NCBI GenBank assembly: GCA_025084515.1
Contig: JAJAGP010000101.1
Coordinates: 558,001-622,000 of the forward strand
Direction of reading: 5' to 3'
Origin: Ancistrus triradiatus
Lineage: Eukaryota > Chordata > Actinopteri > Siluriformes > Loricariidae
DNA: 64,000 nucleotides
Under the pieces are notes generated by a model. The model was not told where the DNA came from, did no database searches, and saw only the letters and a list, made by a program, of their open reading frames with translations. Both the position numbers and the translations under genes were made by a program. Below are positions 1-12,121 of this stretch, piece after piece. Position 1 is the stretch's first letter, and every line of letters starts with the position of its first letter.

Positions 1-272
1 CTCAAGAACATTAACATTAGCCAATGTGAGAGAGGCTTTCAGTTGCATAGAAGTTATCCTGGGGTCCTTTGTGACCTCGGCAACTATTACACACCTTGCT
101 CTTGGAGTGATTTTTGTTGGCCGACCAATTTCCTCCATTTGTACACAATCTGTCTGACTGTGGATTGGTGGAGTCCAAACTCTTTAGAGATGGATTTGTA
201 ACCTTTTCCAGCCTGATGAGCATCAGCAACTCTTTTTCTGAGGTCCTCAGAAATCTCCTTTGTTCGTGCCAT
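1..272 (-). pseudogene. Tc1-like transposase, N-terminal fragment
   Basis: Tc1 transposases bind the inverted repeats through paired helix-turn-helix domains and cut and paste at TA. The minus strand from ATG at 270-272 gives MARTKEISEDLRKR, then the helix-turn-helix segment ending QSTVRQIVYKWRK. About ten residues normally found after this point are missing and the frame shifts, so the protein is broken before the second DNA-binding helix set. The catalytic DDE domain would lie left of the window. It cannot encode an active enzyme as it stands. Confidence 0.85.
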
Positions 273-639
273 GATACAATTCCATAAACATGTGTTGTGA
301 AGAGCAGACTTTGATAGATCCCTGTTCAATAAATACAACAGGGTGCCCACTCACACCTGATTGTCATCCCACTGATTGAAAACACCTAGATGCTTATTTC
401 ATCTTCAAATTAACTGTTAATCCTAGAGGTTTACATACTTTTGCCACTCACTAATATGTAATATTGGATCATTTTCCTCAATAAATAACTGACCAAGTAT
501 AATATTTTTGTCTCATTTGTTAACTGGATTCTCTTTATCTACTTTTAGGGCTTGTGTTAAAATCTGATGATGCTTTAGGTCATATTTAAGCAGAAATATA
601 GAAAATTCTAAATGGTTCACAAACTTTCAAGCACCACTG
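1..639 (-). mobile_element. Tc1-like transposon, family A, copy 1 (5' part, cut by window start)
   Basis: The right end (about 560-639) carries the family A terminal inverted repeat, read on the minus strand as CAGTGGTGCTTGAAAGTTTG-like sequence, which recurs at 9270, 48302, 48828 and 50756. The minus strand then reads into the start of a transposase. Only the 5' half of the element is in the window. It is a decayed copy and the TA target site is not clean at the right edge. Confidence 0.9.
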
Positions 640-1439
640 TGAATAACAAAGACCAGGTGTGTAGAGTCAGATGTAATCAGCACCTGTTCTAAGCGGCACA
701 TATGTGCTAGGGATTGTTGTCCCAATCTGACACACTTACCATGCCATCATCACCCTCTAGTGCTGGGGAGTCCCTGAGTAATGATAGCACGTTGAATATA
801 TTGTAAATCGAGGGTATATATATATATATACATATGTGTCTACATAAATATATATAGAACTGCACAGCCTATATTAGATATATTAGAAACACATTTAGAT
901 CATAATTGCACCCATGGCTTTTCCTAGTACATGTCCCAGCACTAATCACTTCCACCACGTGACTCCCTACATCACACATTGCAGAGTGCTGGAGAGTACC
1001 ATAGTGCATAGTGTACCTTACATGTTTAAAACACTTACATTAAACTACAGTGGGCCAAAGTCATTAACATAAAGCTTATTTTATAATAAAGTATGTAATA
1101 TGTCATTTAATTTATTAAATAATGTATTGAAAGTGAAAAACAACAACAAAAACAACAACGGTTATTGTGTGACCAGAGCTTTTTCTCAGTAATACAACTA
1201 TACAGAAAATTGAATTGCAGAACAATAAAATAGTTGAATCATGCTGTAGCAAACCTAAGACTACACTTTAATTGGATTAATTTTAATTAAACTTAATTAA
1301 AATTATATAGATTTATTAATTAATTAAAAAAAGGGGGCACCACCAGATCAGTTTATTATAAATATAAATAATTTACTGGTAGATCTGGAGAACCAGTTAA
1401 AGGGAACAACAAACTTGATCAGTCTAAGTCTGAATAGTG
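640..1439. other. AT-rich sequence without a gene
   Basis: No coding signal. It contains a short (TA)n run near 815-830 and AT-rich palindromic stretches built from TTAATTAA near 1270-1330. Confidence 0.6.
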
Positions 1440-4330
1440 AATTTAAAGTTTATTTCTCGACCTTGTGGAATGAACTCTCACACCAGGCGGCAAATTCAAA
1501 AGGTTTATAAACAAGTTTATTAATTGTAAAACAAGGCAATATCAACACACTATCTGATGTAATAACGAGTGTATCACAGAGTTAAAATCATAAAATGATG
1601 ATGAACATGTATGTATATCACAGTATTAAAAATCAGAAACCAAGATGACTCTATATAACTTATCGGTTGCGCAATAATTACCAACGTTGCAATGCTACTG
1701 GTAACCCTAATTACGATGAACGTGGATAGTATGGTAGAAGCTACTTAGGCGTGGATAAGTCTATGTTGAAGCGTGGTTCTCAGATTAAAAAAACGCAAAG
1801 TACGAGAAATCAGGGACCCAGAACAGCCACAACAGTGGTACTTGCCAATTGCTTTGTGGAGGCTCACGCGAAGAAGATGGAACGGAACCGGGCCTCTGCC
1901 TGTCATCCGACGTCACACGTGGAACGGCAAAGCGGTTAAAAATCTTCAGATTCTTGATGCTCCGTTGTTTGGTGGACTGTAAGATCTTGGCTATAGGGCC
2001 TCCGGTCCGTGTCTTCGGTCCGTGGGACCACAGATGTGTTGAGGGCCTCACTCAGTTTGGCTTTCTTCCCAGCTGGTGGTGACCCCCCCCATCAGGTTCC
2101 TTGACCTGGACCTGCGGGCGTGCGAATCGGATTCTATTCTTGGCCACAGATAAAATAAAGGTGGAGTCGAGCACGTTCTAGCACAACGAGCTTCAACAAA
2201 AAACTCGGAAAAAACTTGGATTGTGCGAGAATAGTAGAGCTTAGAGTCTGGTTGGTCTTTTAACTATCTTCTAGTTCAGCGATGTACCAAACTACCTTAA
2301 GACTGCTGTACACAGGGAAACTTAAAATAACACGAAAAACTTGAGTTGAAATTTTTTTTTTGATATTCTACCATTCGATTTATACTGGGATCCTTACTCC
2401 CCCCCGTATCCTCTCCCTGCCCTTCTACTCTTCTCAACATTGGGACACCTAACAGATTCCCACCTATCTTCTCCAAGTTTTTTAAACACCCAGTACCAAT
2501 ATTTGCGTACAAAAGAATCTTCATTTTCTCCATACACTTTTCTCACTCATCGCTGCATTATCACGTCCCTCCGCCTGTCGCCCCTTCCCTTCCACCCACG
2601 ATGTGGCTGATTTCCCATCTTACGTCTTCATTGTCCTTACAACGTCCTCTGCGCTATGACACCACCCACAGAATATTCAACTCTTCCTCTATTGGTACTG
2701 CCGACCCCATCGGACAGGCTGTCCCGGTTCATGTTCGCTCATTCCGTTGCATATCCAATCTACTTTGCAACTAAAGACTCCCCTTTCTTCTCTCTTATTC
2801 CACTCTCCCTCCTTGCTCTTACTCTCACTCCCTATACTTCCCCCTTCTGTTCACAATTCTCTCCTCTTATACCTTTTACTCTTTCTCTACTCGACCTGTT
2901 CTTCTCAGCCACCGGAACGTTTCAGCTCCTTTAGATACACAACATCCCCAGATTCTCCAATTTAAAGAATTTATGACGCTTCCTGGAACGGCAATATAGC
3001 CTCGACTAACCACTATTCATCTTGGCAAAACTCCCTCCTCTAAAACAACAGACAAATAAATCAAAAAGCGCTATAAAAAAAGAAAAACTACAACTTTAAA
3101 AGACAGAAGAAAAGACTTAAAGAACACAAAGACACATAAGACTGAAGCTAGCTCCCCCGCGGTCGGCCCCCCACGTTGCTTTGAAGGTTCCGGCGATCGT
3201 AAAGCGGCTGGAGGCGGGACATAAGGAGTTTCCCCTTACCTTAGCCAATGGAAGCTGACTCCTCAGTAAAAGCCCTCCTATTCGTGGTTGTGTCTTATTT
3301 CACCATATGTGCCACAGACGTTCTAACTTGGATTAAAATATATTCCTACATATCTAAAGTGATTAAAAGTATCACACAATAACCAAAAAATCCTCAAAGT
3401 TACAAGTTTAGATGCAGACTTCGTTGTAAGGTTCAGATGATCAAAAGCACCTTGAATTGATAAACTAGAACATCTTTAAAGCATTCTAACTACAGCACAT
3501 ACATTTACTATACCTTTAAACACATAATACGATCGATACAAGATGTAGTAAACAGTACATTCTAAATAACCTCATTTCGGTTCTTTATAAGTATGATCAG
3601 TATTAAACCCCGAGCGATCGGTACACATAGGCAAAAGCTGTTATTTCTAATCATAATCAAACGGGATCACTAAGTATCAAAACAAAAGATCATTATACTA
3701 AAACATTAACCAAGTAGATATGAAATACATAACAAATCAGTACATGCACATACTTGTGTTTATAATGGGGTGTGATGCGTATGGGCGTGTTTGGACTCAT
3801 CATGAAGCAAATATCATTTGTTATGTAATTAAAAGGTTTAGATGAAGATAATCTGTCCCCAGAAAAAGTTGAATACAATTATTAAAGTTTGTCTCAGAAC
3901 AAAAGCTTGATAATTTCCACCTGTAGTGTCATAAATCCAGGACTGTCTTTCTGGCGCCCAGGCTGAGCGGTCGTAAATGCAACCTAGGTGGAAGCATGTT
4001 TGCTTTCCGTGGGAGAAATTGGGGGAGATGTCTCTTGGGAAGGTTGAGTCTAGGGTGGACTTGTCAGAATTCCTTTTAAAACCACACATTGGTTTATTTT
4101 ATGATGGCGAGATGCACAGGTTATCTGGGCTTGGATATGTTTTAAGCTTCTTCTGTTGTTTTGAGGAAAAAGGTTGTTTATCTGTCCTGTTAAGCCAGAG
4201 TCTTGTCCAGATGTTGGGTCTTCACGTGGTGGGGTAAGATCCTGTCAAAGGGGCCATTGCATTCCAAGATGTCATAAAGTTTTATGACTTGGGGGAAGAA
4301 GGTAAAGAGAGGGAGATACAGCGATCATGC
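1440..4330. other. Unassigned block of foreign-looking composition
   Basis: This block is richer in CpG and GC than its flanks (for example around 1860-2080 and 3150-3240). It has a strongly pyrimidine-biased stretch at about 2380-2960. Open frames of 60-92 codons overlap in several frames without recognisable domains, so none is called as a gene. The mix of a CpG-rich part, a pyrimidine tract and AT-rich edges could be a decayed LTR element or DNA transposon, but no terminal repeats, PBS or protein motif were identified. Confidence 0.35.
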
Positions 4331-5564
4331 TACAATGCAATACACATTAATTAAAGTTAATGAAACACTACCTTTAGTTTATTTATATTTATTTTACTAC
4401 AGTACATTTATTAATGACATTAATTAATGTCACATCAGCATCAATTAATATATCAAACATACACACTGGAGCTTTTTAAAGAGAAGGATTGGCCTAATGC
4501 ATGGAATGAGTAAGGAAACTGGAGTATCCAGAGAATATCCGTGTGGTGGATACAGTATTGCGTTGCACACTCTACAGGTGGAATCCATGGTCAAGATCAA
4601 ACCAGGGGTCTATGGAACTGTGAGATGTCCAACCGTTGATGTTGCTGTGATGTAGCTTTGATGTAAGATTAATTGTTTGCTACATACTAGGTTTTATAAG
4701 AAGGAAGGAAGTCTTGGTTTAATAAATAGTGCAACAAACAGTTTTGTGTTTGATGATACAAAGTGGTGCAGCTGCTTATGTGGTGTAGGTTCCTTATTCT
4801 TTCACATCTTTGAAACAGGACAAAGGGGTAAGAATTATACTCTTATTAGCTTCATGAACAGTTTTGGCATGAGTAAGTTGCAGTGAGTTATATGAAAGAC
4901 CTTGTTCAACAGATACAAATTCCAGAGTGACATTGAAAGCTACCTTTTAGTTAAGATAAATCATGATAATATTTTTTTACTGTTTATAGAGCTTGTTATA
5001 TTGTACAGTTTTATGGGATCAGATCTAAGAAGGAAATTAAAGAAGATCTTTAATTTGTCCATATTTCTCATTAGCAGCCTAATGAATAGCCTAAAGATAA
5101 CTCATACTAGCGATGATGGTAATTTGAAGCCCTTTCCACAGATCATCACCCTATTCCTAAGACTTCCAAATCATATTGAAATACTTGTCAAGTATACACA
5201 CTTTGCTATATCAAGACAAAGTCTGGCTGCCATGCTTCTTGTTGTCAATAAGATGTTCTTGTAGACCCCAACATGATACTGCCCTCCAACCCCCAATTTT
5301 ACAGGGTTGTTTAAATGATCAGAGACATGCAATGTTCCAGCATATGCTTGGGCTAGGCAGTAGTAATGATTAAAAGAGAAAAAAAAACAGAACCTACAGC
5401 TCTCCAGTTTCTAAATAACCATCCTCAAAATCAGACTCAGCAACAGATAATGGCAAAATACTTATGTTCTCCCAAGAGGATGCAGCAACTTTCTTGGGAT
5501 CTACCCATTTCTAAATCAAACACACTTTTGTGACAAACACACTTGGGGACTCACGGCCCAGAGA
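4331..5564. other. Noncoding sequence, nothing recognised
   Basis: AT-rich, with a small palindrome around 4411-4432 (TGACATTAATTAATGTCA). A 120-codon open frame at 4902-5264 has no recognisable domain or start context and is not called. Confidence 0.5.
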
Positions 5565-5645
5565 TCCTCAACCATGGACTCTGCCTGTGTGGAGTTTGCA
5601 TGTCCTCCCCATGTCCATGTGGGTTTACTCCAGGTTAAAAATAAC
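5565..5645 (+). repeat. SINE body fragment (fish tRNA-derived type)
   Basis: Contains the widespread fish SINE core resembling GTGTGGAGTTTGCATGTCCT followed by a CCATGTGGGTTTACTCCAGG-like segment. The same core recurs near 15525, 26710 and 39635. The tRNA-like head is missing. Confidence 0.65.
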
Positions 5646-5779
5646 AGGATTTCAGCCCATTAAGTGATCAGCCCATTAATCAATACTTTAGAGAGCCAAC
5701 TTTAATTACCACCATTGGTCTGGTCAATATTTTCTAGCAGCTTTACAAATCTGAGAATATTTCTTTCTTGCAGTATAGT

Positions 5780-6035
5780 TCAACTTCAGCTAAAATCATA
5801 GTGAGTGCCAGTGGATTGCTCTCTTCAAACATCACAGATAATATTTATTTCAGTGCTCTGACTTGGCCACTCAGGAAGATTCACTTTCCTATTTTTATGC
5901 TACTGCATTGTTTTTTTTTTTTAGGTACATTTACAACCATTGCCATGCTGGAAGGTGAATGACCTGTCCATCTTCAACTGTCTAGCAGAGGGTTTTCTTC
6001 AAAAATATGGGTGTACATGGAACAACTGTCATGTC
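5780..6035 (-). mobile_element. Degraded Tc1-like transposon fragment
   Basis: The plus strand contains GCTCTGACTTGGCCACTC, followed by segments resembling the antisense of a Tc1 transposase catalytic region (a GGAAGGTGAA-like stretch and TCTAGCAGAGGGTTTTC). These are typical of an old minus-strand Tc1-like copy. There are no terminal repeats and no usable frame. Confidence 0.5.
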
Positions 6036-6945
6036 TGAAGAAATACACCATAAAACTGAACCCACCTTGCTTTATTGTAGGCGATGTGCTGTGTTTGGTT
6101 TTCTGTGCTTGGAATTTAGCTAAGCTAATGAAACTAATTGAAAATAATTAATAATTTCTGTGTTGGTAATGACGTTGCGGTAATGACGATATTTTCTGAA
6201 TACAGATGCTAGGTCATAGATTTGCTGATGTTTGTCAAGAGCTAGTGTAAGATGTTCTTTAAATACATATAAATAAATGTGTGTACAATACTCCTGTAAT
6301 GATGTAAATGGTAATGACACTGAATAAACTAAGTTTAGGATCAGGAGAAATATATGGTTAAATGATTCACATTTCCAGGCATTCACATTTCAAAATGTCA
6401 CTGTTCTCTCATGCCTGACATGTGCTCTGCGTCTTTATTTCCATGGTTATGACATAAACAAATATTACTGTCAAATAATTTGCTATAGAAATTATAGACT
6501 GTTCTGGTAATGAGAGTAATGTATATACGAAAATTGTATAGGTATGAACAAAAATAATATGTTCTGTGTCTTTTTAAGTTAATATAAAACACACATTGTA
6601 ATGTTTTAATGAATTGCTCACTTTTTATCATTTTATTGGAGTGAAAAAGTATGGGTTGGGCACAAAGTTGGGTAGTGACGTTTAAAAACAGTGTTTAAAA
6701 CATGGTACAATGAAAAATGAAGTGAAAATGGAAATAAACAGTCAGTGTAGTTTTTTTGGTGATGCAATAAATGATTTTTAATATCTAAGCTATTTATTTT
6801 GTAATAAAGTTTTTCTTACATGTATACAGGCAGAGTCCACCTCAGAATCAAACTGGTGATCTGTAAAGCTATGATGTGAAAGTGCAAACTACTATGCCAT
6901 CATGCCACCATTATAGAAGAGGGCTTTGTATGAAGCTTGTGAAAT
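6036..6945. other. Noncoding sequence, nothing recognised
   Basis: AT-rich; the open frames here are short and without domains. Confidence 0.5.
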
Positions 6946-7400
6946 TGTTGTCACGTGGTGTTATAGGTCTTACCTTCTAACCGATGCTAGGGGGTGGAGT
7001 CGGTCCAGTTAACACCTCTGGGATCCTGACAGCAACCACAATTGTGCATGCATGCCTGTACCAGCGCTGTAAGCGCTTTCACTCTGTGTCGTTTCGCTGA
7101 CACACACGGTCCACCCCGTATGGATCGGTTCAGTTCCATTTCTCCTCCTAACTTGTTATGCCACCTAGCACTGCGTTACTTCACTTGCCAAGTGGCGCGT
7201 TGTGTTAAGCGCCCCAGCTTACACTCCCCAGCACTACTCGCATCTGTGAACAAGTGCAAGGTTTACACAACACTCTCTCACACATTTAACATTATTCCTT
7301 TTTTCAATCTCGAGCTAACTGCATTTTGGGTCATAAAAAACCCTAATAATTATTTAGTTTTCAGGGTTCGCCAGCCCTTGAAATATGGCGACCCGTAACA
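6946..7400 (+). repeat. Possible solo LTR
   Basis: A GC- and CpG-richer island of about 455 bp begins TGTTGTCACG and ends CCCGTAACA, so its termini could pair as TGTT/AACA like the gypsy LTRs elsewhere in the window. The 5-bp flanks (GAAAT and AGTGG) do not match, so there is no target duplication to confirm it. The 118-codon open frame inside has no recognisable domain. Confidence 0.3.
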
Positions 7401-7701
7401 AGTGGATAGAAACGTAGCCATAAAGACTTGTAAGTTCTTCAAAGTTCCCACTAGGCTTTTGGTTGCGTCACTGATTGTGGTCCTACTGGTGATGCTTTAC
7501 ACTTTCCACTTCTTAATAATGCTCTCAACTATGCTCTGAGGCCTCTGATTTTTGTATACCATTCTCAAAACTTGTGCTTTTGCAAACTGATATACAAACA
7601 TATTCCAGAGCCCTGTTGAAAGCACATTTCCAATCATGGAGATTTGTTTGTGTTACATTGCACTACTAGATGTGGAGTCTTTAGGGGAAGGCTGGTTTTA
7701 T

Positions 7702-7703
<2 letters not shown>

Positions 7704-7734
<31 letters not shown>
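7704..7734. repeat. (GT)n microsatellite
   Basis: About 15 uninterrupted GT units. Confidence 0.95.
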
Positions 7735-7736
<2 letters not shown>

Positions 7737-9269
7737 TTGCCTTCTATCTGGGATATTCTCTATGACCACAAATAAAACGGAAGATTACTAAATGGGAAAC
7801 TCATTAGACTAATGTACTATGAATATTTACTAATAATGTTCAATGTGATCCTGAAACAAATACTACATTTGTGCCTGCACTCCTTGGTGACAAGTCTGGA
7901 GGTCAGACAGACTATCTAGCCAGGCCACTTCTCCTTGCGTGTCTCCTCTCTGTAGCGACAGTTAAGGCTCCGGCACGGCTCTGTAATCCACTCATCCGTC
8001 ATTATGTCTGGGCCCATGTGCACCTCCATACATCTCTGCACTCTTCTGCAACTTTGCCATCCATCTTCCAGCAGTGCCAATCCACTCCCATGCACAGACT
8101 GGAGAGCTCTGGCTGTGCACGATCCATAGTGGGCGCTGCATCTGTGCTTTGGAAGCATCACAACGTAATTATTCATCTATTTGCCTGTCTTAATGAAGCT
8201 TTGGATGGGATAAGAGGCTATGAATTAACATGGCAGGAATAACGAGGAGTGGAATCTTTTCTGAGCAAGACTCACTGATGAAAGCATTAGCTCATCAGCA
8301 GAATGAAGGAGAGAGAATCTGTCTCTGGCACTGAGGAGATGAGGTGTCAGGGTGATGATGGCTGATGAGCCAACTCTAAAATACACTTTTTTGATTCTCT
8401 TTTAGCCATTTTCAACAAATCTACAATCGCTCACAATAGCTTGCAGTCAGACATCAAGTCTGGCTTCATACTGAGAATTAGAGAATTAGACAATGAGAAA
8501 CATAGGAGCACTAAACCAAGATAACTGACTAGAGTGTTTCATGGATGCACTGAATTTATCTATCATGTCTCTGTGAGTGCCTTCTTCACAGACAATGATG
8601 AAGGACTGTCCATGTAAGATCGGTCTCAGATCTAATATTTCCCGTAATCTTGATTCAACATCGGTGCTGATGCTGGACTGCTTTGGTAGTCGAATAGAGT
8701 GATCTATGTGCACCATGAAACGTATAGTATGTGAATATGTTATTGTGTGTGTGTGTGTGTGTGAGTATGTGTGCAATCTCCACACAACAAGAAAGTGATG
8801 CCAAGTGGCTTAAAATTGGCCCCGTTCTCTGACTCATATAAAGCAGCTGGAAATGAAAAGAATATGCAACCAGCTGAGACCAAGAGAGAACAAAACCATG
8901 CATAGTGTGATTGCATGGAAAGGAGGTAGAAAAGAAAGAGAGTGGGATGAAAGAGCATAGTGACAGGTGTCATGGATCCCTTCTTGAAATCTCACACCCC
9001 CCGACTGTGTCTTCATTATGTATGCTATTCAGGTCCACACAATCACACACATTACATTGTAGCCATTGTCCTGTTGGTAGAAATCAGGAAACATTTTGTT
9101 TCTAAAGAAGAGCTTTTGCCTCAACAATGGTTAATCGGCTTGTACAATAAAAGTATTTTTTGCTTGCATAAAAAGGACGATATTTTCTTATTTGTATTTT
9201 GTTAATCACTTAAACAAATTTAAGTTTCCATAATGTGTAAATACATGCAGTATACACCGATTAAACATA
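7735..9269. other. Noncoding sequence, nothing recognised
   Basis: Contains a shorter (GT)n run near 8743-8762. A 123-codon open frame at 7871-8242 lacks domains and is overlapped by frames on the other strand, so it is not called. Confidence 0.5.
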
Positions 9270-10817
9270 CAGTGGTGCTTGCAGGTTTGTGAACCCTTCC
9301 GAATTTTCTATATTTCTGCATAAATATGACCTAAAACATCATCAAATCTTCACACAAGTCCTAAAAGTAGATAAAGAGAACCCAGTTAAACAAATAAGAC
9401 AAAAATATTATACTTGGTCATTTATTGATGGAGGAAAACGATCCAATATTACATATTAGTGAGTGGCAAAAGTATGTGAACCTCTAGGATTAGCGGATTA
9501 TTAATTTGAAGGTGAAATTAGAGTCAGGTGTTTTCAATCAATGGGATGACATCCAGGTGTGAGTGGGCACCCTGTTTTATTTAAAGAACAGGGATCTATC
9601 AAAGTCTGCTCCTCACAACAAGCTTGTGGAAGTGTATCATGGCACAAACAAAGGAGATTTCTGAGGACCTCAGAAAAAGAGCTGTTGATGCTCATCAGGC
9701 TGAAAAAGGTTTCAAAACCATCTCTAAAGAGTTTGGACTCCACCAATCCACAGTCAGACAGATTGTGTACAAATGGACGAAATTCAAGACCATTGTTACC
9801 CTCCCTCCCAACAAAGATCAATCCAAGAGCAAGGCGTGTAATAGTTGGCGAGGTCACAAAGGACCCCAGGGCAACTTCTAAGCAACTGAAGGCCTCTCTC
9901 ACATTGGCTAATGTTAATGCTCATGAGTCCACCATCAGAAGAACACTGACCAACAATGGTGTGCATGGCAGGATTACAAGCCACTACTCTCCAAAAAGAT
10001 CATTGCTGCTCGTCTGCAGATAGCTAAAGATCATGTGAACACGCCAGAAGGCTACTGGAAGAATGTTTTGTGGAAGCATGAGAACAAAATAGAACTTTTT
10101 GGTTTAAAAGAAAAGCGTTATGTTTGAAGAAAAGAAAACACTGCATTCCATCTGTGAAACATGGTCTGGGCCTGTTTTGCTGTATCTGGGCCAGGACGGC
10201 TTGCCATCATCGATGGAACAATGAATTCTGAATTATATCAGAGAATTCTAAAATGTCAGGACATCTGTCTATGAACTGAATCTCAAGAGAAGGTGGGTCA
10301 TGCAGCAAGACAACGACCTTAAGCACACAAGCCGTTATACCAAAGAATAGTTAAAGAAGAATAAAGTTAATGTTTTGGAAAGACAAAGTCAAAATCCTGA
10401 CCTTACTCCAATCGAAATGTTGTGGAAGGACCTGAAGCGAGCAGTTAATGTGAGGAAACCCACCAACATCCCAGAGTTGAAGCTGTTCTTTACGGAGGAA
10501 TGGGCTAAAATTCTTCCAAGCCGGTGTGCAGAACTGATCAACAGTTACAGGAAACGTTTAGTTGCAGTTATTGCTGCACAAGGGGGTCACACCAGATTCT
10601 GAAAGCAAAGGTTCACATACTTTTGCTACTCACTAATATGTAATATCCTTTTCCTCAATAAATAAATGACCAAGTATAATATTTTTGTCTCATTTGTTTA
10701 ACTGGATTCTCTTTATCTGCTTTTAGGGCATGTATGAAAATCTGATGATGTTTTAGGTCACATTTATGCAGCGATATAGAAAATTCTAAAGGATTCACGA
10801 ACTTTCAAGCACCACTG
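9270..10817 (+). mobile_element. Tc1-like transposon, family A, full-length copy
   Basis: A 1548-bp element flanked by TA on both sides (9268-9269 and 10818-10819). It begins CAGTGGTGCTTGCAGG and ends CAAGCACCACTG. The inverted repeats are long, roughly 200 bp at each end (about 9270-9481 and 10611-10817), which is the long-TIR arrangement of many fish Tc1 elements. It holds one transposase pseudogene. It serves as the reference for the shorter family A copies in the window. Confidence 0.93.
9639..10602 (+). pseudogene. Tc1-like transposase, frameshifted
   Basis: Starts MAQTKEISEDLRKRAVDAHQ at 9639, followed by the helix-turn-helix DNA-binding region. A frameshift near 9800 moves the reading frame in the linker; TIRRTL and then catalytic-domain pieces are read in other frames. 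A terminal piece at 10375-10602 contains PDLTPIEMLWKDLKRAV and ends GGHTRF followed by TGA. Stops and shifts occur through the middle (for example TAG in the segment before 10360). The total span of about 320 codons is near the usual Tc1 length of 340. It would not make a functional enzyme. Confidence 0.88.
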
Positions 10818-10974
10818 TAACATTAAAATCATGTTCTTGTTTCTGCACTCATTTTCTATTTTACCAGCTCCACTTACCATATTGGTTTTCTAGTTCTACA
10901 ATTACAGACTGTAGTTCATCTGTTGCTCTGCATACTTTGTTCGCTCCCTTTTACCCTGTTCTTTAATGGTCAGT

Positions 10975-11530
10975 GTCACTGCTAGACTGAGAATTGTAAA
11001 CTAACCAAAAATATCCAGCCAACAGCATCCTGTGGGCAGCATCCTTTGAGCACTGGTGAAGGATTAGAGGATGAATAACACAAGCTGTGAAGCAACTGAC
11101 GTACTACTGTCTCTGACTTTACATCTGCAAGGTGGAGAAATATGGTAGATGTGTCTAACTGACTACACAGTGAGTGGGCACAGTGATTTAAAAACTCCAG
11201 CAGCACTGCTGTGTCTGATCCACTCATACCAGCACAACACAAACTAACACACCACAACCACATCAGTGACAGTGCAGTGCTGAGATGATCCACCACCTAA
11301 ATAATACCTGATCTGAGGGGATCCTACCACTGAAGAACAGGATGAAAAGGGGGCTAAGTATGCAGAGCAAGAAATGGACTATAGTCTGCAATTGTAGAAC
11401 TACAAAGTGCACCTATATAGTAAGTGGAGTTGACAAAATGGTCAATGAATGTAGAAACAAGGAAGTGGTTATAATGTTATGGCTGCTACATATACAACAA
11501 CACAGAAGACTCTGGAGGAACATTGGGTAC
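10975..11530 (-). repeat. Teleost interspersed palindromic repeat, copy 1
   Basis: The segments CACTCATACCAGCACAACAC and AAAAACTCCAGCAGCACTGCTGTGTCTGATC recur in inverted orientation at 34760-35245, and a short version lies at 30600-30650. The distal part (ACTACAAAGTGCACCTATAT ... TGTAGAAACAAGGAAGT) is repeated at 12024-12121. The structure suggests a non-autonomous DNA transposon, but no target duplication was identified. Confidence 0.6.
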
Positions 11531-12023
11531 AAATAAATACAAATGTTTTTCCCTGCAGCACTTTTGCATTGCTAAGTCATTAAACAGTAAAATATTGCCA
11601 GACTGAGTTTTCTCCTGTGATAAGTGGGAAGTGTGCATCACTCAGGTTACATTGTTCAACATCACTTTCTCCTATTCTAATAATTCAGTTCTTCAGTCAT
11701 CTTGGATAGCAATGCTGTACTGTATATGTGACAGCTAATGCTAGGTCCAAACAATCCCATCTGTGAACACAGCAATCTTGATTACACACAACACTGCACA
11801 AACACTGAGATGCATCCTGCACTTTTTGGAGATCTCTAATAAGGAACTCAGCTACGTCAAACAGATATTTTTAAGCAGTCAGCCTCCCAAGAGCAATTCT
11901 TCTGTAATAATTGTACTGTGATCAATCTAAATGTATGTAGACTTTAACTATAGCACAATGCATTGCACTGTTACAGTGATGATATTTAAAAGTCTTATTT
12001 ACTACACAAACATAGAAAAGTCA
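11531..12023. other. Noncoding sequence, nothing recognised
   Basis: Unique-looking AT-rich sequence without motifs. Confidence 0.5.
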
Positions 12024-12121
12024 TAGAACTACAAAGTGCTTCTATATGGTAAGTGGAACTAACAAAATGGACATTGAGTGTAGAAACAAGGAAGTATACC
12101 TAATAAAGTGATCGGTGAGTG
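12024..12121. repeat. End fragment of the palindromic repeat
   Basis: Repeats the segment at about 11394-11480 and ends in CCTAATAAAGTGATCGGTGAGTGTA, a common fish repeat terminus. Confidence 0.6.

Noticed and set aside
2656..2934. 92-codon Leu/Ser-rich frame resembling a membrane protein
   Set aside because: The hydrophobic look comes from the pyrimidine-rich strand (CTT, TCT, CTC codons), not from a recognisable gene.
4902..5264. 120-codon plus-strand frame
   Set aside because: AT-rich, low-information residues and no recognisable domain.
7871..8242. 123-codon plus-strand frame
   Set aside because: No domain or splice context, and an overlapping frame exists on the other strand.
9559..10023. 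154-codon plus-strand frame starting upstream of the transposase ATG
   Set aside because: It is a composite of a shadow frame and a frameshifted piece of the family A transposase; the family start is the ATG at 9639.
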